From Alphaproteobacteria bacterium (GTDB lineage: Bacteria > Pseudomonadota > Alphaproteobacteria > Rs-D84), in assembly GCA_017466525.1 (NCBI GenBank), contig JAFTTY010000009.1, forward strand, positions 1 to 36,151: DNA of 36,151 nt, in the 5' to 3' direction. A program made the position numbers and the translations under genes. Below are positions 13,262 through 21,264 of the stretch, piece after piece. The notes below the pieces were generated by a model that did not search any database, had not been told where the DNA came from, and worked only from the letters and a program-made list of their open reading frames with translations. Positions within the stretch are counted from its first letter, which is position 1; every line of letters starts with the position of its first letter.

Positions 13262-14086
13262 TTATAACAAATTGTCTGCCAATAATGCAAATGTTTCCGG
13301 CGACAAATTTTCTGCGCGTTCGGTTCCAGACAAACCAAAACGCGACCAATCAACATTTGACATAATTGCACGTATCATTTTTCGACGCTGACCAAATAAT
13401 TTTGCTGTTATTTGTTCTATCTTTTTCAGGTCTTTGATTTTTGAAATCTTGTCCATATTTGGAATAATTTGTACAACGGCACTTTGCACCTTTGGCCGGG
13501 GAACAAAGGCAGTATTTGGAACATCAAATAAAATACGCGCATCTGTGATTAACGATGTCAAGACCGCCAAACGGCCATAATGTTCGTCCCCAACGCGCGC
13601 GGTTATGCGTTGTGCCACCTCGCGCTGGAACATTAAGGTTAAAGATTTTATTTTTTCACCGGATGCAACCTTGTGCAACCAGCCGATTAGCAATTCTGTA
13701 CCAACATTATACGGTAAATTCGCGCATATTGCATATTCAGACAATCCCAATGCAGAAAAATCAACACGCAATGCATCGTCATAAATTACAGACAGACGAC
13801 CATCAGACGCATCAACAATTTGCGATAAAATCGGTTCTGTTGTTTTATCTTTTTCAATCGCGATTACGCGCGGCGCACCCGCCATTAATATTGCACGCGT
13901 CAGGCCGGCGGGACCGGGGCCAACCTCTACAACCGGAGTATGTTCAATATCAGGCACACTGCGTGCGATACGACCTGTTAAATTTAAATCAAATAAAAAA
14001 TTCTGACCAAATTGCTTCTTGGGTTCCAGACCGCATTCGCGCATCATTTCAGACACAGGCGGCAAAGACATTATTTTATTTGTCAT
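13262..14086 (-). CDS. rsmA: 16S rRNA (adenine1518/1519-N6)-dimethyltransferase
   Basis: RsmA (KsgA) dimethylates two adjacent adenines in helix 45 of 16S rRNA late in 30S assembly. The 274-residue product shows KKQFGQNFLFDLNLTGRIA, the SAM-binding VVEVGPGPAGLTRAIL and VIAIEKD, catalytic NLPYNVGT, and the C-terminal helical domain. Its ATG overlaps the recR stop by four bases, so the two are translationally coupled. Confidence 0.97.
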   Translation of the reverse strand: MTNKIMSLPPVSEMMRECGLEPKKQFGQNFLFDLNLTGRIARSVPDIEHTPVVEVGPGPAGLTRAILMAGAPRVIAIEKDKTTEPILSQIVDASDGRLSVIYDDALRVDFSALGLSEYAICANLPYNVGTELLIGWLHKVASGEKIKSLTLMFQREVAQRITARVGDEHYGRLAVLTSLITDARILFDVPNTAFVPRPKVQSAVVQIIPNMDKISKIKDLKKIEQITAKLFGQRRKMIRAIMSNVDWSRFGLSGTERAENLSPETFALLADNLL

Positions 14087-14682
14087 AATGATTTACGCCC
14101 CCCAAACGCCAACGACAATGTACCATCATCAATATAATCCAAATCACCACCCAGTGGCACACCAGATGCCAATTCTGTAAAATTAACATTCGCGGTATCA
14201 CCAATAACAGACATTACATAGTGCTGGGTCGTTTTACCTTCGACCGTGTTGGGCAACGCAAAAATAACCTCTGTTATTTTTTCGTCGTTAATACGCGATG
14301 GCAGGGTTGATATGTTTAAATCTTGGGGTAGGACGCCAGATGCACCAGACAACAACCCACCAATTATATGATAGCGCCCATGAAACACCGACGATTTTTC
14401 CAATGTCCAAACATCAGACAAGTCACGAACAACGCACAACTGACCATTTTGACGCGACGCATCACGACAAAACTCACACGTGCCAATTCCCCTGTCTGTC
14501 AGAACACCACAACACGGGCATGGCGCAATATTTTCAACCGCATCAACAATCGCGTTGGCCAGTGCAGTACCACGACCAGTCTTATCTTGCAATAATGCCA
14601 AGGCGATACGTTGACCGCCACGCGCACCAACACGTGGCAATTTTGCAAATAACTTTATCAACTTTTCAATTTTTGGATTCAT
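14083..14682 (-). CDS. recR: Recombination mediator RecR
   Basis: RecR, with RecF/RecO, loads RecA on SSB-coated gapped DNA. The start at 14682 (MNPKIEKLIKLFAKLPRVG) matches the family N-terminus; a GTG nine bases earlier is possible. The 199 residues contain a helix-hairpin-helix, a Cys4 zinc finger (C55, C58, C69, C72 in CPCCG..CEFC) and a Toprim domain (VVRDLSDVWTLEKS, then YHIIGGLLS). It lies between the carboxypeptidase gene and rsmA. No dnaX neighbour, unlike many genomes. Confidence 0.95.
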   Translation of the reverse strand: MNPKIEKLIKLFAKLPRVGARGGQRIALALLQDKTGRGTALANAIVDAVENIAPCPCCGVLTDRGIGTCEFCRDASRQNGQLCVVRDLSDVWTLEKSSVFHGRYHIIGGLLSGASGVLPQDLNISTLPSRINDEKITEVIFALPNTVEGKTTQHYVMSVIGDTANVNFTELASGVPLGGDLDYIDDGTLSLAFGGRKSL

Positions 14683-14697
14683 GATACGCACAAGATA

Positions 14698-15918
14698 CTA
14701 ATGAAAAATATAACTGTCAATATTGTTTGCATCGGCGGCAGATTTAATTTCACGCGCGCGTGATTCCGAAAAACCATATGCACGAACACGGAACATACCG
14801 GTACCCGTCGGTTCAACAACCGCATTTACACCAATTTTATTTTTTATATTTTGCACATGTCTGTTTGCTGCGTCGCGCGATGAAAACGCACCAAATTGAA
14901 CACCGGCACCACCACCATTACCACCCGTCGTCACAGTTGGCGCAGACGGCTGATATTGTGGCATCGCATTCGCCGTTGCAGAATTATACGCATTTGCAAA
15001 TGTTGTTGTTTGCGCAGATTGTACGGGCGCCTGATACGTTGGTTGGGCGTATACAGGTTGGGCCGGCGCACTTTGCACAGGTGGGACATACGTTGTTTTT
15101 TCAACTGGTTGCGCACCACTGTTTAACATTGCAAAACCCTTGGTCAACATTTGTGCCGCAACGTTGGCACGAACGTCTTTATTTTCCGCACCCAATATAA
15201 CAGACATAACATGACGATTGTCACGATGCGCAGTTGCAACCAATGAATATTTAGACTTTTTTGTATACCCTGTCTTCATACCATCGCAACCATTAAAAGA
15301 ACTTAACAACCGGTTGCCATTTGTATAGGTTTTTCCATTATACGTCCAAGACTTGATACCAAAATAATGCCAATATTTTGGGAAATGCTTATACACCGCC
15401 ATTGACAGCAATGCAATATCACGCGCAGTTGACATATGATCATCATTTGGCAGACCAGACGAATTTTCAAAATTCGTATTCGACAACCCGATTTCACGCG
15501 CAACACGCGTCATCAGGGTTGCAAAAGATTCTTCTTGGCCACCTTTTAAATTTTCGGCCAAAACACGTGCAACATCATTTGCACTGTATACCGCGACAGC
15601 CTTTATTGCGTCTTCGACCCGGATTTTTGAACCCGCCGGCAAACCCAATTTTACAGGTTCGGCATTTGCCGCAGATTGCGAAACAATTAAATAATCATCC
15701 AAATTCAAACGGCCGTGTTCCAAGGCATCAAACGTTAAATACAACGTCATTATCTTGGTTAGACTGGCCGGATAATTTAGTTGATTGGCATTTTCCTGGT
15801 ATAAAACACGACCTGTATCCATGTCAGCAACCAAAACCGCACGATATTGCGCGCCATACGCAGTTGCAGACATCATTATGGCAAAAATAGGCAAGAACAT
15901 TCTTCTCATGTACAGCAT
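14698..15918 (-). CDS. S11 D-alanyl-D-alanine carboxypeptidase with SPOR domain
   Basis: A DacF/PBP5-type enzyme that trims the terminal D-Ala from periplasmic peptidoglycan stem peptides. The 406 residues have a signal peptide (cleavage near AYGA, about 23). Catalytic motifs are S52-L-T-K55, S112-A-N114 and K215-T-G217. A Pro/Gln/Ala-rich linker (about 275-330) leads to a C-terminal SPOR domain (GVQFGAFSSRDAANRHVQNI, then FRVRAYGFSESRAREI). SPOR domains bind denuded septal glycan, so it likely acts at division sites. Start ambiguous: Met 1, 4 and 7 all lack a clear binding site. Divergent from comEC. Confidence 0.93.
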   Translation of the reverse strand: MLYMRRMFLPIFAIMMSATAYGAQYRAVLVADMDTGRVLYQENANQLNYPASLTKIMTLYLTFDALEHGRLNLDDYLIVSQSAANAEPVKLGLPAGSKIRVEDAIKAVAVYSANDVARVLAENLKGGQEESFATLMTRVAREIGLSNTNFENSSGLPNDDHMSTARDIALLSMAVYKHFPKYWHYFGIKSWTYNGKTYTNGNRLLSSFNGCDGMKTGYTKKSKYSLVATAHRDNRHVMSVILGAENKDVRANVAAQMLTKGFAMLNSGAQPVEKTTYVPPVQSAPAQPVYAQPTYQAPVQSAQTTTFANAYNSATANAMPQYQPSAPTVTTGGNGGGAGVQFGAFSSRDAANRHVQNIKNKIGVNAVVEPTGTGMFRVRAYGFSESRAREIKSAADANNIDSYIFH

Positions 15919-15998
15919 GTTAGTAAAAAAACGCGCAGCGGGTCAATACCTTTATTTCTTGGTTGCGACAATGGCGATTTAATTCCTATACTAAAAAC

Positions 15999-17909
15999 AT
16001 GCGTGAATGGATTGATAATCAGTATCAAAATATATTTTTATACGTGCCATTTTTATTGGCAGGTGGTGGCGCGCTATACTTTTCAATCGTAAATGAACCG
16101 AATTTAATTCCTGCCCCTTTTGTATTTGCACTGATGATTGCATCGCTGTTTATAAAACGGACGCCAAAAATTATTCGCGCTATCTTAATATTTTTATTTG
16201 GATTTTATTATGCGGCAATTTTTACACATGCAATAAATACACCGCAACTGAAACACGACATTCATAATACAGATATTATCGGGGATGTAAAAACAATCGA
16301 CTATACAGACGATAAAATACGATTATATCTGCATACATCAGACGACATGAATGTTCGCGTATCTGTATCAGATGATATAACACAAATTCCCAAAGTTGGC
16401 GACACTATAAAAATAAACGGCGGATTATTTAAACCAAATGCAGCCGACGCACCAGAAACATTTGATTATGCACGCTGGTCATACTTTAATAATTTGACGG
16501 CATCTGGCTATGCAAATAAGATTGAAATAATTTCATCAGATAAACCATCTGGGATTAATGCACTGCGTGACAATTTGCACAGCAAATCAAAATCATTCTT
16601 GGCTGACAGTTTAATATTAGGATATAAAAACGCCGTCCCAAAAAATGATACGCCAATATGGACCGCCACAGGTGTTGGTCACATATGGTCAATCAGCGGT
16701 TTTCATATGACACTGGTTGGCGGTTGGTTGTTTGCAATATTCTATTTAATATTCCGCGCGATACCGTATATCACCCGACGCATACCCGCCAAAATTCCAG
16801 CAATGGGATTGGCATGGATTGGATTGCTGTTTTATCTTTTTCTGTCTGGCGTTGATGTTGCAACAGTTCGTGCATTCTTGATGACAACCTTAATCTTTCT
16901 TGCATTTATGGTTGGTCGTAATGCAGTTTCAATGCGCAATATCGCAATGGCATTTTGTTTAATATTTTTAATTAATCCACACTATGTTATGCAGGCGGGA
17001 TTTCAATTATCTTTTTCTGCGGTGTTTGGATTGGTCTGGTTGTATTCCGTTGTAAAACCAAAGATGCCACAAAATAAAATACTAAAAATAATTTATGCGT
17101 GTATTCTGACATCACTGGTCGCAACAATATTTACCGCACCATTTGTTGCAATACATTTTGGCACAATTCCGACATATGGTCTGATTGGAAATCTGGTTTT
17201 GCTGCCGATATTTTCATTTGTGATTATGCCACTGGTATTAATCGGAATGATTGGCGCACTGTTTGGTTTTCACGGTGCGCTGAATTTGGCACACTTAATT
17301 TACGATTATGCGTTTAATGTCGCAGAATGGATTGCACAAATGCCGTTCGCAAACATAAATATGCCACATATATCAAATACCGCAGTCATATGTTTTGTTA
17401 TCGGGTTTATGTGTCTGATACTGATTAAAAATATTAAGACGCCCGTAAATATTATTTCTTTTTCAGCATTTATTATGTTGGGCGTATTGATTGTACATCT
17501 TGCACCACGACCAATTTTCTATACAACAGACGATCATGAACTGGTTGCATTCTTGGGCGAAGACAGCAAACTAAGATTTAACAAATCACGCGCTTCAAAT
17601 CATTATTTCACATTTGATACATGGAAGAAAATAAACAACCAATCCGTCGACACACCAAACCACAGACAAAAACATGAACACGGCGTGTACAAATTTGGCA
17701 ATATTGTTTATATACAAAAATTTGTACCACTGATGAAAAACATAACAGAATTATGTAATGACAATAGTGTTAAGTATATCGTTTCTTATTTCAAAATAGA
17801 TTCACCAAAGTGCAACCATAAAATATTGCGTGGCGGGCTTGTTATATACCCCAGCGGTCGCGTAAAGCATACACCAACTAAACGTCGTTGGCATAATCCG
17901 CGCGCATAA
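15999..17909 (+). CDS. comEC: ComEC/Rec2 family DNA-uptake channel protein
   Basis: ComEC moves single-stranded DNA across the inner membrane in natural transformation. From ATG 15999 the product has 636 residues; a TTG further upstream lacks support. An N-terminal pair of helices and a soluble DUF4131-like domain (about 60-160; TIKINGGLFKPNAADAPETFDYARW) precede the competence domain, which has many helices and the hallmark GHIWSISGFHMTLVGG and GVDVATVRAFLMT. The C-terminus has only about 125 residues after the last helices and no HxHxDH metallo-beta-lactamase motif, so it is the short form seen in many alphaproteobacteria. No other competence gene is in the window. The 3' end overlaps truA head-on by 32 bases. 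Confidence 0.92.
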   Translation: MREWIDNQYQNIFLYVPFLLAGGGALYFSIVNEPNLIPAPFVFALMIASLFIKRTPKIIRAILIFLFGFYYAAIFTHAINTPQLKHDIHNTDIIGDVKTIDYTDDKIRLYLHTSDDMNVRVSVSDDITQIPKVGDTIKINGGLFKPNAADAPETFDYARWSYFNNLTASGYANKIEIISSDKPSGINALRDNLHSKSKSFLADSLILGYKNAVPKNDTPIWTATGVGHIWSISGFHMTLVGGWLFAIFYLIFRAIPYITRRIPAKIPAMGLAWIGLLFYLFLSGVDVATVRAFLMTTLIFLAFMVGRNAVSMRNIAMAFCLIFLINPHYVMQAGFQLSFSAVFGLVWLYSVVKPKMPQNKILKIIYACILTSLVATIFTAPFVAIHFGTIPTYGLIGNLVLLPIFSFVIMPLVLIGMIGALFGFHGALNLAHLIYDYAFNVAEWIAQMPFANINMPHISNTAVICFVIGFMCLILIKNIKTPVNIISFSAFIMLGVLIVHLAPRPIFYTTDDHELVAFLGEDSKLRFNKSRASNHYFTFDTWKKINNQSVDTPNHRQKHEHGVYKFGNIVYIQKFVPLMKNITELCNDNSVKYIVSYFKIDSPKCNHKILRGGLVIYPSGRVKHTPTKRRWHNPRA

Positions 17910-18621
17910 AATATAAACCAGACGCAGGCGCGGTTGGGCCGGCGGCACTGCGATTGCGCGCAGCAAGGATTTCATCGATATCATATGGCTTGCCCAAACC
18001 AATTTCAATCAATGTACCAACAATATTACGAACCATATGATGTAAAAATGAACGCGCAGAAAATTCAAAGATTATTTCATTACCATTTTGAATTATATCT
18101 ATCCTATCAAGTGTTTTTATCGGGGATTTTGCCTGACATTCTGATGCACGAAAACTGGTAAAGTCGTGATTGCCAATCAATTTATTCGCAGCAATACGCA
18201 TCGCATCAATATTTAATTTTCGTGGCACCCAATACACACGATTTTTTTGTAACACAGGGGACGCAGGACGATTTAACACAACGTACTTATAATGACGGGC
18301 AACGCAATCAAAGCGCGCATTAAAATTATCATCAACGATTTCACACCCCAATACCGCGACCGGCATATTTGCCATATAAAAATTCAACGCACGCAAAACA
18401 GTGTTTGTATCGTATTCATTTGGCAAATCAAAATGCGCCGTCATTGCAACCGCATGCACCCCAGAATCAGTGCGACCTGCACCAACAACATCGACACGGG
18501 CACCACAAAATTTTTCAATCGCGTCTTTGACAATAGATTGCACAGATGGCCCCTGGCGATTTTCCTGCCAACCAATTAAATCGGTACCATCATATTCAAG
18601 AGTGACTTTATAACGCGTCAT
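17878..18621 (-). CDS. truA: tRNA pseudouridine(38-40) synthase TruA
   Basis: TruA isomerises uridines 38-40 in tRNA anticodon arms. The 247 residues contain the catalytic Asp motif VGAGRTDSGVHAVAMTAHFDL, the YKYVV strand and the C-terminal HHMVRNIVGTLIEIG motif. Its ATG overlaps the upstream 67-aa gene by four bases. It ends the def-fmt-microprotein operon, grouping translation-related enzymes. Confidence 0.97.
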   Translation of the reverse strand: MTRYKVTLEYDGTDLIGWQENRQGPSVQSIVKDAIEKFCGARVDVVGAGRTDSGVHAVAMTAHFDLPNEYDTNTVLRALNFYMANMPVAVLGCEIVDDNFNARFDCVARHYKYVVLNRPASPVLQKNRVYWVPRKLNIDAMRIAANKLIGNHDFTSFRASECQAKSPIKTLDRIDIIQNGNEIIFEFSARSFLHHMVRNIVGTLIEIGLGKPYDIDEILAARNRSAAGPTAPASGLYFMRADYANDV

Positions 18622-18821
18622 TTTTGTTTTTCTGTATTCGCCTGTAATGCGCGGGTTAATCTAAATCGCTTGCACGTATCCATTGGATTTGTTTCGCGTG
18701 CACCACTTATAAAAATATCGGCCAAATTACCGTAAAAACATAAATGCCGGTTACTGTGAAACATATAATATTCACAATAAATGCATTTATGCGGAAAATT
18801 ACTATTCTGTTTATCGGCCAT
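18618..18821 (-). CDS. Cys-rich microprotein 2, 67 aa
   Basis: Unrecognised. The core CIYCEYYMFHSNRHLCFYGN gives Cys-x2-Cys-x10-Cys with nearby His residues, and a fourth Cys comes in TCKRFRLTRAL. The spacing would suit a small zinc or iron site. It overlaps the preceding Cys-rich gene by 11 bases and truA by four, so it is embedded by translational coupling in the def-fmt-truA operon. It shares the pattern Cys-x2-Cys..Cys..Cys-x-x-Phe with the preceding gene, so the two may be divergent paralogues. No membrane helix. The exact start is uncertain, but the overlaps support this one. Confidence 0.7.
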   Translation of the reverse strand: MADKQNSNFPHKCIYCEYYMFHSNRHLCFYGNLADIFISGARETNPMDTCKRFRLTRALQANTEKQK

Positions 18822-19008
18822 TTGATTTAACGCCTGTGGTTCTGATACGTCTTTTTATCTGTTCGAAATTATCGCAACAGTCGCAACAAAGAACGTTCGC
18901 GACACCATAAAACATAGAATACAGCGTTGATGGACGATAACACTGACCTTCATCTCTATCCGTTTGCGCAAAATGAACACAATTTTTACATATTTTCATA
19001 CTATACAT
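18811..19008 (-). CDS. Cys-rich microprotein 1, 65 aa
   Basis: Unrecognised. It starts MYSMKICKNCVHFAQ with GGAG eight bases before the ATG, and the fmt stop lies four bases upstream. Seven cysteines (CKNC, GQCYRPS, VLCCDCCDNF) can form one or two metal sites. The pattern CxxCxxF..CxRP..CxxF is reminiscent of small treble-clef or rubredoxin-like knuckles. A basic tail follows (KRRIRTTG). Its position between fmt and truA points to a role linked to translation, or to simple co-expression. Confidence 0.75.
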   Translation of the reverse strand: MYSMKICKNCVHFAQTDRDEGQCYRPSTLYSMFYGVANVLCCDCCDNFEQIKRRIRTTGVKSNGR

Positions 19009-19011
19009 AAA

Positions 19012-19818
19012 TCATTCTCCTATTTTAATTTCTGTGCCACGTTGACCGTTTACAAAACTCTTCCAGTCCATAGGCTTTTTACCAGATGGTTGTAATTGCA
19101 AGATTTCCAGGTTATCACCAGACAATCTAGTTTTCAATATTTTTACATCTATCCCATTTATTTTTGTGCGACCGGTCCCCAGCGCACGTATCTGATTATG
19201 TACTGCAACATTACCACGCGACCAATCAATTACTTCGTCCGCGCCAGTCCATTTGCGTGTAAATGTCGGGGTGCCAACCTGGGGGGTCGCAGGGTGCGCA
19301 GATGGATTCGACAAATATTCAATCAGCATATCTGAACCAATCTGAGATACACGGTCTTCTATATCATCATTTGTATCATCAATATTAATATCAAATTCGT
19401 GACACATGTAAATATCGCCTGCGTCCATTTCTGGGGTCACCGCCATCAGACATACCGCAGATTTTTCATCACCATTATAAATCGCCGTACGTATAGGCGA
19501 TGGACCACGATATTTAGGCAAAAGACTTGGGTGAATATTTATCACAGGCGCAGAATTCAAAACATTATCACGCAATATTACACCGTACGATATAACCACA
19601 ACCATATCTGGGTTATAATTATATTCATTAATATTTGTGTGAACCGTCAAACCATTTTCATTCGCCCATACATGTACCGGTGACGGTGTTAAAATCTGCT
19701 TGCGCCCCGTTGGTTTTGGTGCACGCGTAAAGACCGCCAAGATTTCATGTCCGGCATTTTTTATTGCATCAAAAATTGGAACAACAAACGCGTTTGTCCC
19801 CATTAATACCAGTTTCAT
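19012..19818 (-). CDS. fmt: Methionyl-tRNA formyltransferase
   Basis: Fmt formylates initiator Met-tRNA using 10-formyl-tetrahydrofolate. The 268 residues are about 45 shorter than the usual 310-315. The catalytic domain is complete: GTNAFVVPIFDAI, VVISYGVILRDNVLNSAPVINIHPSLLPKYRGPSPI (catalytic Asn94 and His96) and EMDAGDIYM (Asp135). The C-terminal tRNA-binding OB domain is compact (about 195-268). It overlaps def by four bases, the classical def-fmt pair. Confidence 0.96.
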   Translation of the reverse strand: MKLVLMGTNAFVVPIFDAIKNAGHEILAVFTRAPKPTGRKQILTPSPVHVWANENGLTVHTNINEYNYNPDMVVVISYGVILRDNVLNSAPVINIHPSLLPKYRGPSPIRTAIYNGDEKSAVCLMAVTPEMDAGDIYMCHEFDINIDDTNDDIEDRVSQIGSDMLIEYLSNPSAHPATPQVGTPTFTRKWTGADEVIDWSRGNVAVHNQIRALGTGRTKINGIDVKILKTRLSGDNLEILQLQPSGKKPMDWKSFVNGQRGTEIKIGE

Positions 19819-20318
19819 TTTTTTAACTTCTTTACCTTGCGCATTAACATTTCACGGCGAATTGGCGACAAATAATCGATAAACAGTTTACCGTCCAGAT
19901 GATCTGTTTCATGCTGAACAATACGGGCAGGTACACCGGACATTTCTGCCATTTTTTTTGCACCTGTTTCGTCCGTCCATTCAACAACGACAGATTGTGG
20001 GCGCGAAACATTTGCGAACACCGGCAAACCATCATGCCCCAATACAGACAGACACCCTTCTTCCATTGTGCAAACATCAGAACTGTGCGATACGATTTGT
20101 GGATTTATCATTTTATAAACTGTTTCCGTATCTGGATCCATCATAACCAAAAAGCGCGACAATGCACCAATCTGGGGCGCGGCAAGCCCAACGCCATTTT
20201 GCGCACGCATCATTTCAACCATTTGATTCATAGTTGATAACAATTCTGGTGTAATATGGTCAACAGGCGCACATTTTGTACGCAAAACCAAATCACCACA
20301 AAGTTTCATTTGCAACAT
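19815..20318 (-). CDS. def: Peptide deformylase
   Basis: Def removes the N-formyl group from nascent proteins using a metal ion. The 167 residues carry all three motifs: GVGLAAPQIG, EEGCLSV (metal Cys) and QHETDHLDGKLFIDYLS (the HExxH metal site). The start at 20318 follows AGAGGA by seven bases. First gene of a five-gene overlapping operon that runs to truA. Divergent from rmuC. Confidence 0.97.
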   Translation of the reverse strand: MLQMKLCGDLVLRTKCAPVDHITPELLSTMNQMVEMMRAQNGVGLAAPQIGALSRFLVMMDPDTETVYKMINPQIVSHSSDVCTMEEGCLSVLGHDGLPVFANVSRPQSVVVEWTDETGAKKMAEMSGVPARIVQHETDHLDGKLFIDYLSPIRREMLMRKVKKLKK

Positions 20319-20337
20319 GTTTAAATCCTCTTATAAT
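20310..20337 (+). promoter_or_regulatory. Promoter of rmuC
   Basis: TTGCAA (20310-20315), 16 bases, TATAAT (20332-20337). It overlaps the 5' end of the divergent def gene. Confidence 0.6.
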
Positions 20338-20360
20338 AAATCATAGCAAAGGAAATGGAA

Positions 20361-21239
20361 ATGACAACTTATATTTTTGTATTATTGTTCATAATTATTG
20401 TTTTATTGTTGGTTTTGCTGATGCGACGACCAACGGTTGATATATCGGCACTGCGCGAAGACAACGCCAGACTGCGCGAACGACTGGCCGAGCGTTTGGG
20501 CGCGTTAAGTCAGAATGCGATTGAGTTAAAAAACATCAGTGGTGATATTGCAAACTTTAAAAACATACTGATGGGGAACAAGCAAGCCCGTGGAACATTT
20601 GGCGAACGACAGCTGGAAGATCTGGTTGCCGATATCATGCCACCGGAAACGTACGCATTTCAAAGCGTACTGGAAACGGGGGTACGTCCAGACTGTATTA
20701 TCCGCCTGCCATATCCACCGGGGGACATGATTATAGACAGCAAGTTTCCGCTGGAAAGTTATAACCGCATGATGGCGGATGCGAACGACGGTATGGCAAA
20801 AAAGCAATTCGAGTTAGACGTGCGTAAGCATATCGATGCAATTGGCGAAAAATATATAATCCCAGGCAAAACAGCAGAATCTGCAATGATGTTTATCGCA
20901 TCAGAATCGATATTTGAAACACTGCACCGTGAATTCCCGTCCACAATCGAATATGCCAGCCGTCGCAAAGTGTTTATTGTATCGCCATCGACACTGTGGG
21001 CAACGCTGAACACAATACGTGCCGTTCTGTCTGATATAAAAATAAAGCGCGTTGCAGACCAGATAAAACGCGAACTAAATTTATTGCTGACGGATTTGGG
21101 ACGTTTGTCTGACCGCGCAGGAAATGTATCACGCCACTTTGCCCAGGCACAAAATGACATTGACCAATTACAGACATCGATTGCAAAAATCACACCACGC
21201 GCAGAAAAATTACGCGACATGGATTTTGGGGAAGATTAA
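20361..21239 (+). CDS. rmuC: DNA recombination protein RmuC
   Basis: RmuC is a membrane-anchored, nuclease-fold protein that limits inversions at short inverted repeats. The ATG at 20361 is preferred because AAGGA lies seven bases upstream; the ATG at 20355 is too close. The 292 residues have an N-terminal membrane helix (about 3-21), a coiled coil (about 30-70), then the RmuC domain: ARGTFGERQLEDLVADIMPPETYAFQ, VRPDCIIRLPY, MIIDSKFPLESYNRMM and VIVSPSTLWATLNTIRAVL-type segments. It is shorter than E. coli RmuC (about 475) because the coiled coil is reduced. Single-gene unit ended by a strong terminator. Confidence 0.94.
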   Translation: MTTYIFVLLFIIIVLLLVLLMRRPTVDISALREDNARLRERLAERLGALSQNAIELKNISGDIANFKNILMGNKQARGTFGERQLEDLVADIMPPETYAFQSVLETGVRPDCIIRLPYPPGDMIIDSKFPLESYNRMMADANDGMAKKQFELDVRKHIDAIGEKYIIPGKTAESAMMFIASESIFETLHREFPSTIEYASRRKVFIVSPSTLWATLNTIRAVLSDIKIKRVADQIKRELNLLLTDLGRLSDRAGNVSRHFAQAQNDIDQLQTSIAKITPRAEKLRDMDFGED

Positions 21240-21264
21240 AAAAACGCCCAATGGGCGTTTTTTT
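21238..21264 (+). terminator. Bidirectional terminator between rmuC and the OmpA-like gene
   Basis: ACGCCC and GGGCGT pair around AAT, flanked by A7 and T7, so it works on both strands for the two convergent genes. Confidence 0.93.

Noticed and set aside
13228..13371. N-terminal extension of the antiporter
   Set aside because: It would overlap rsmA out of frame and add a non-hydrophobic, Cys/Arg-rich stretch. The ATG at 13227 has a GAGAG site and opens the first helix.
14760..15200. Plus-strand ORF rich in His and Gln opposite the carboxypeptidase
   Set aside because: Antisense of the linker and SPOR coding region. Its composition follows from the complementary codons.
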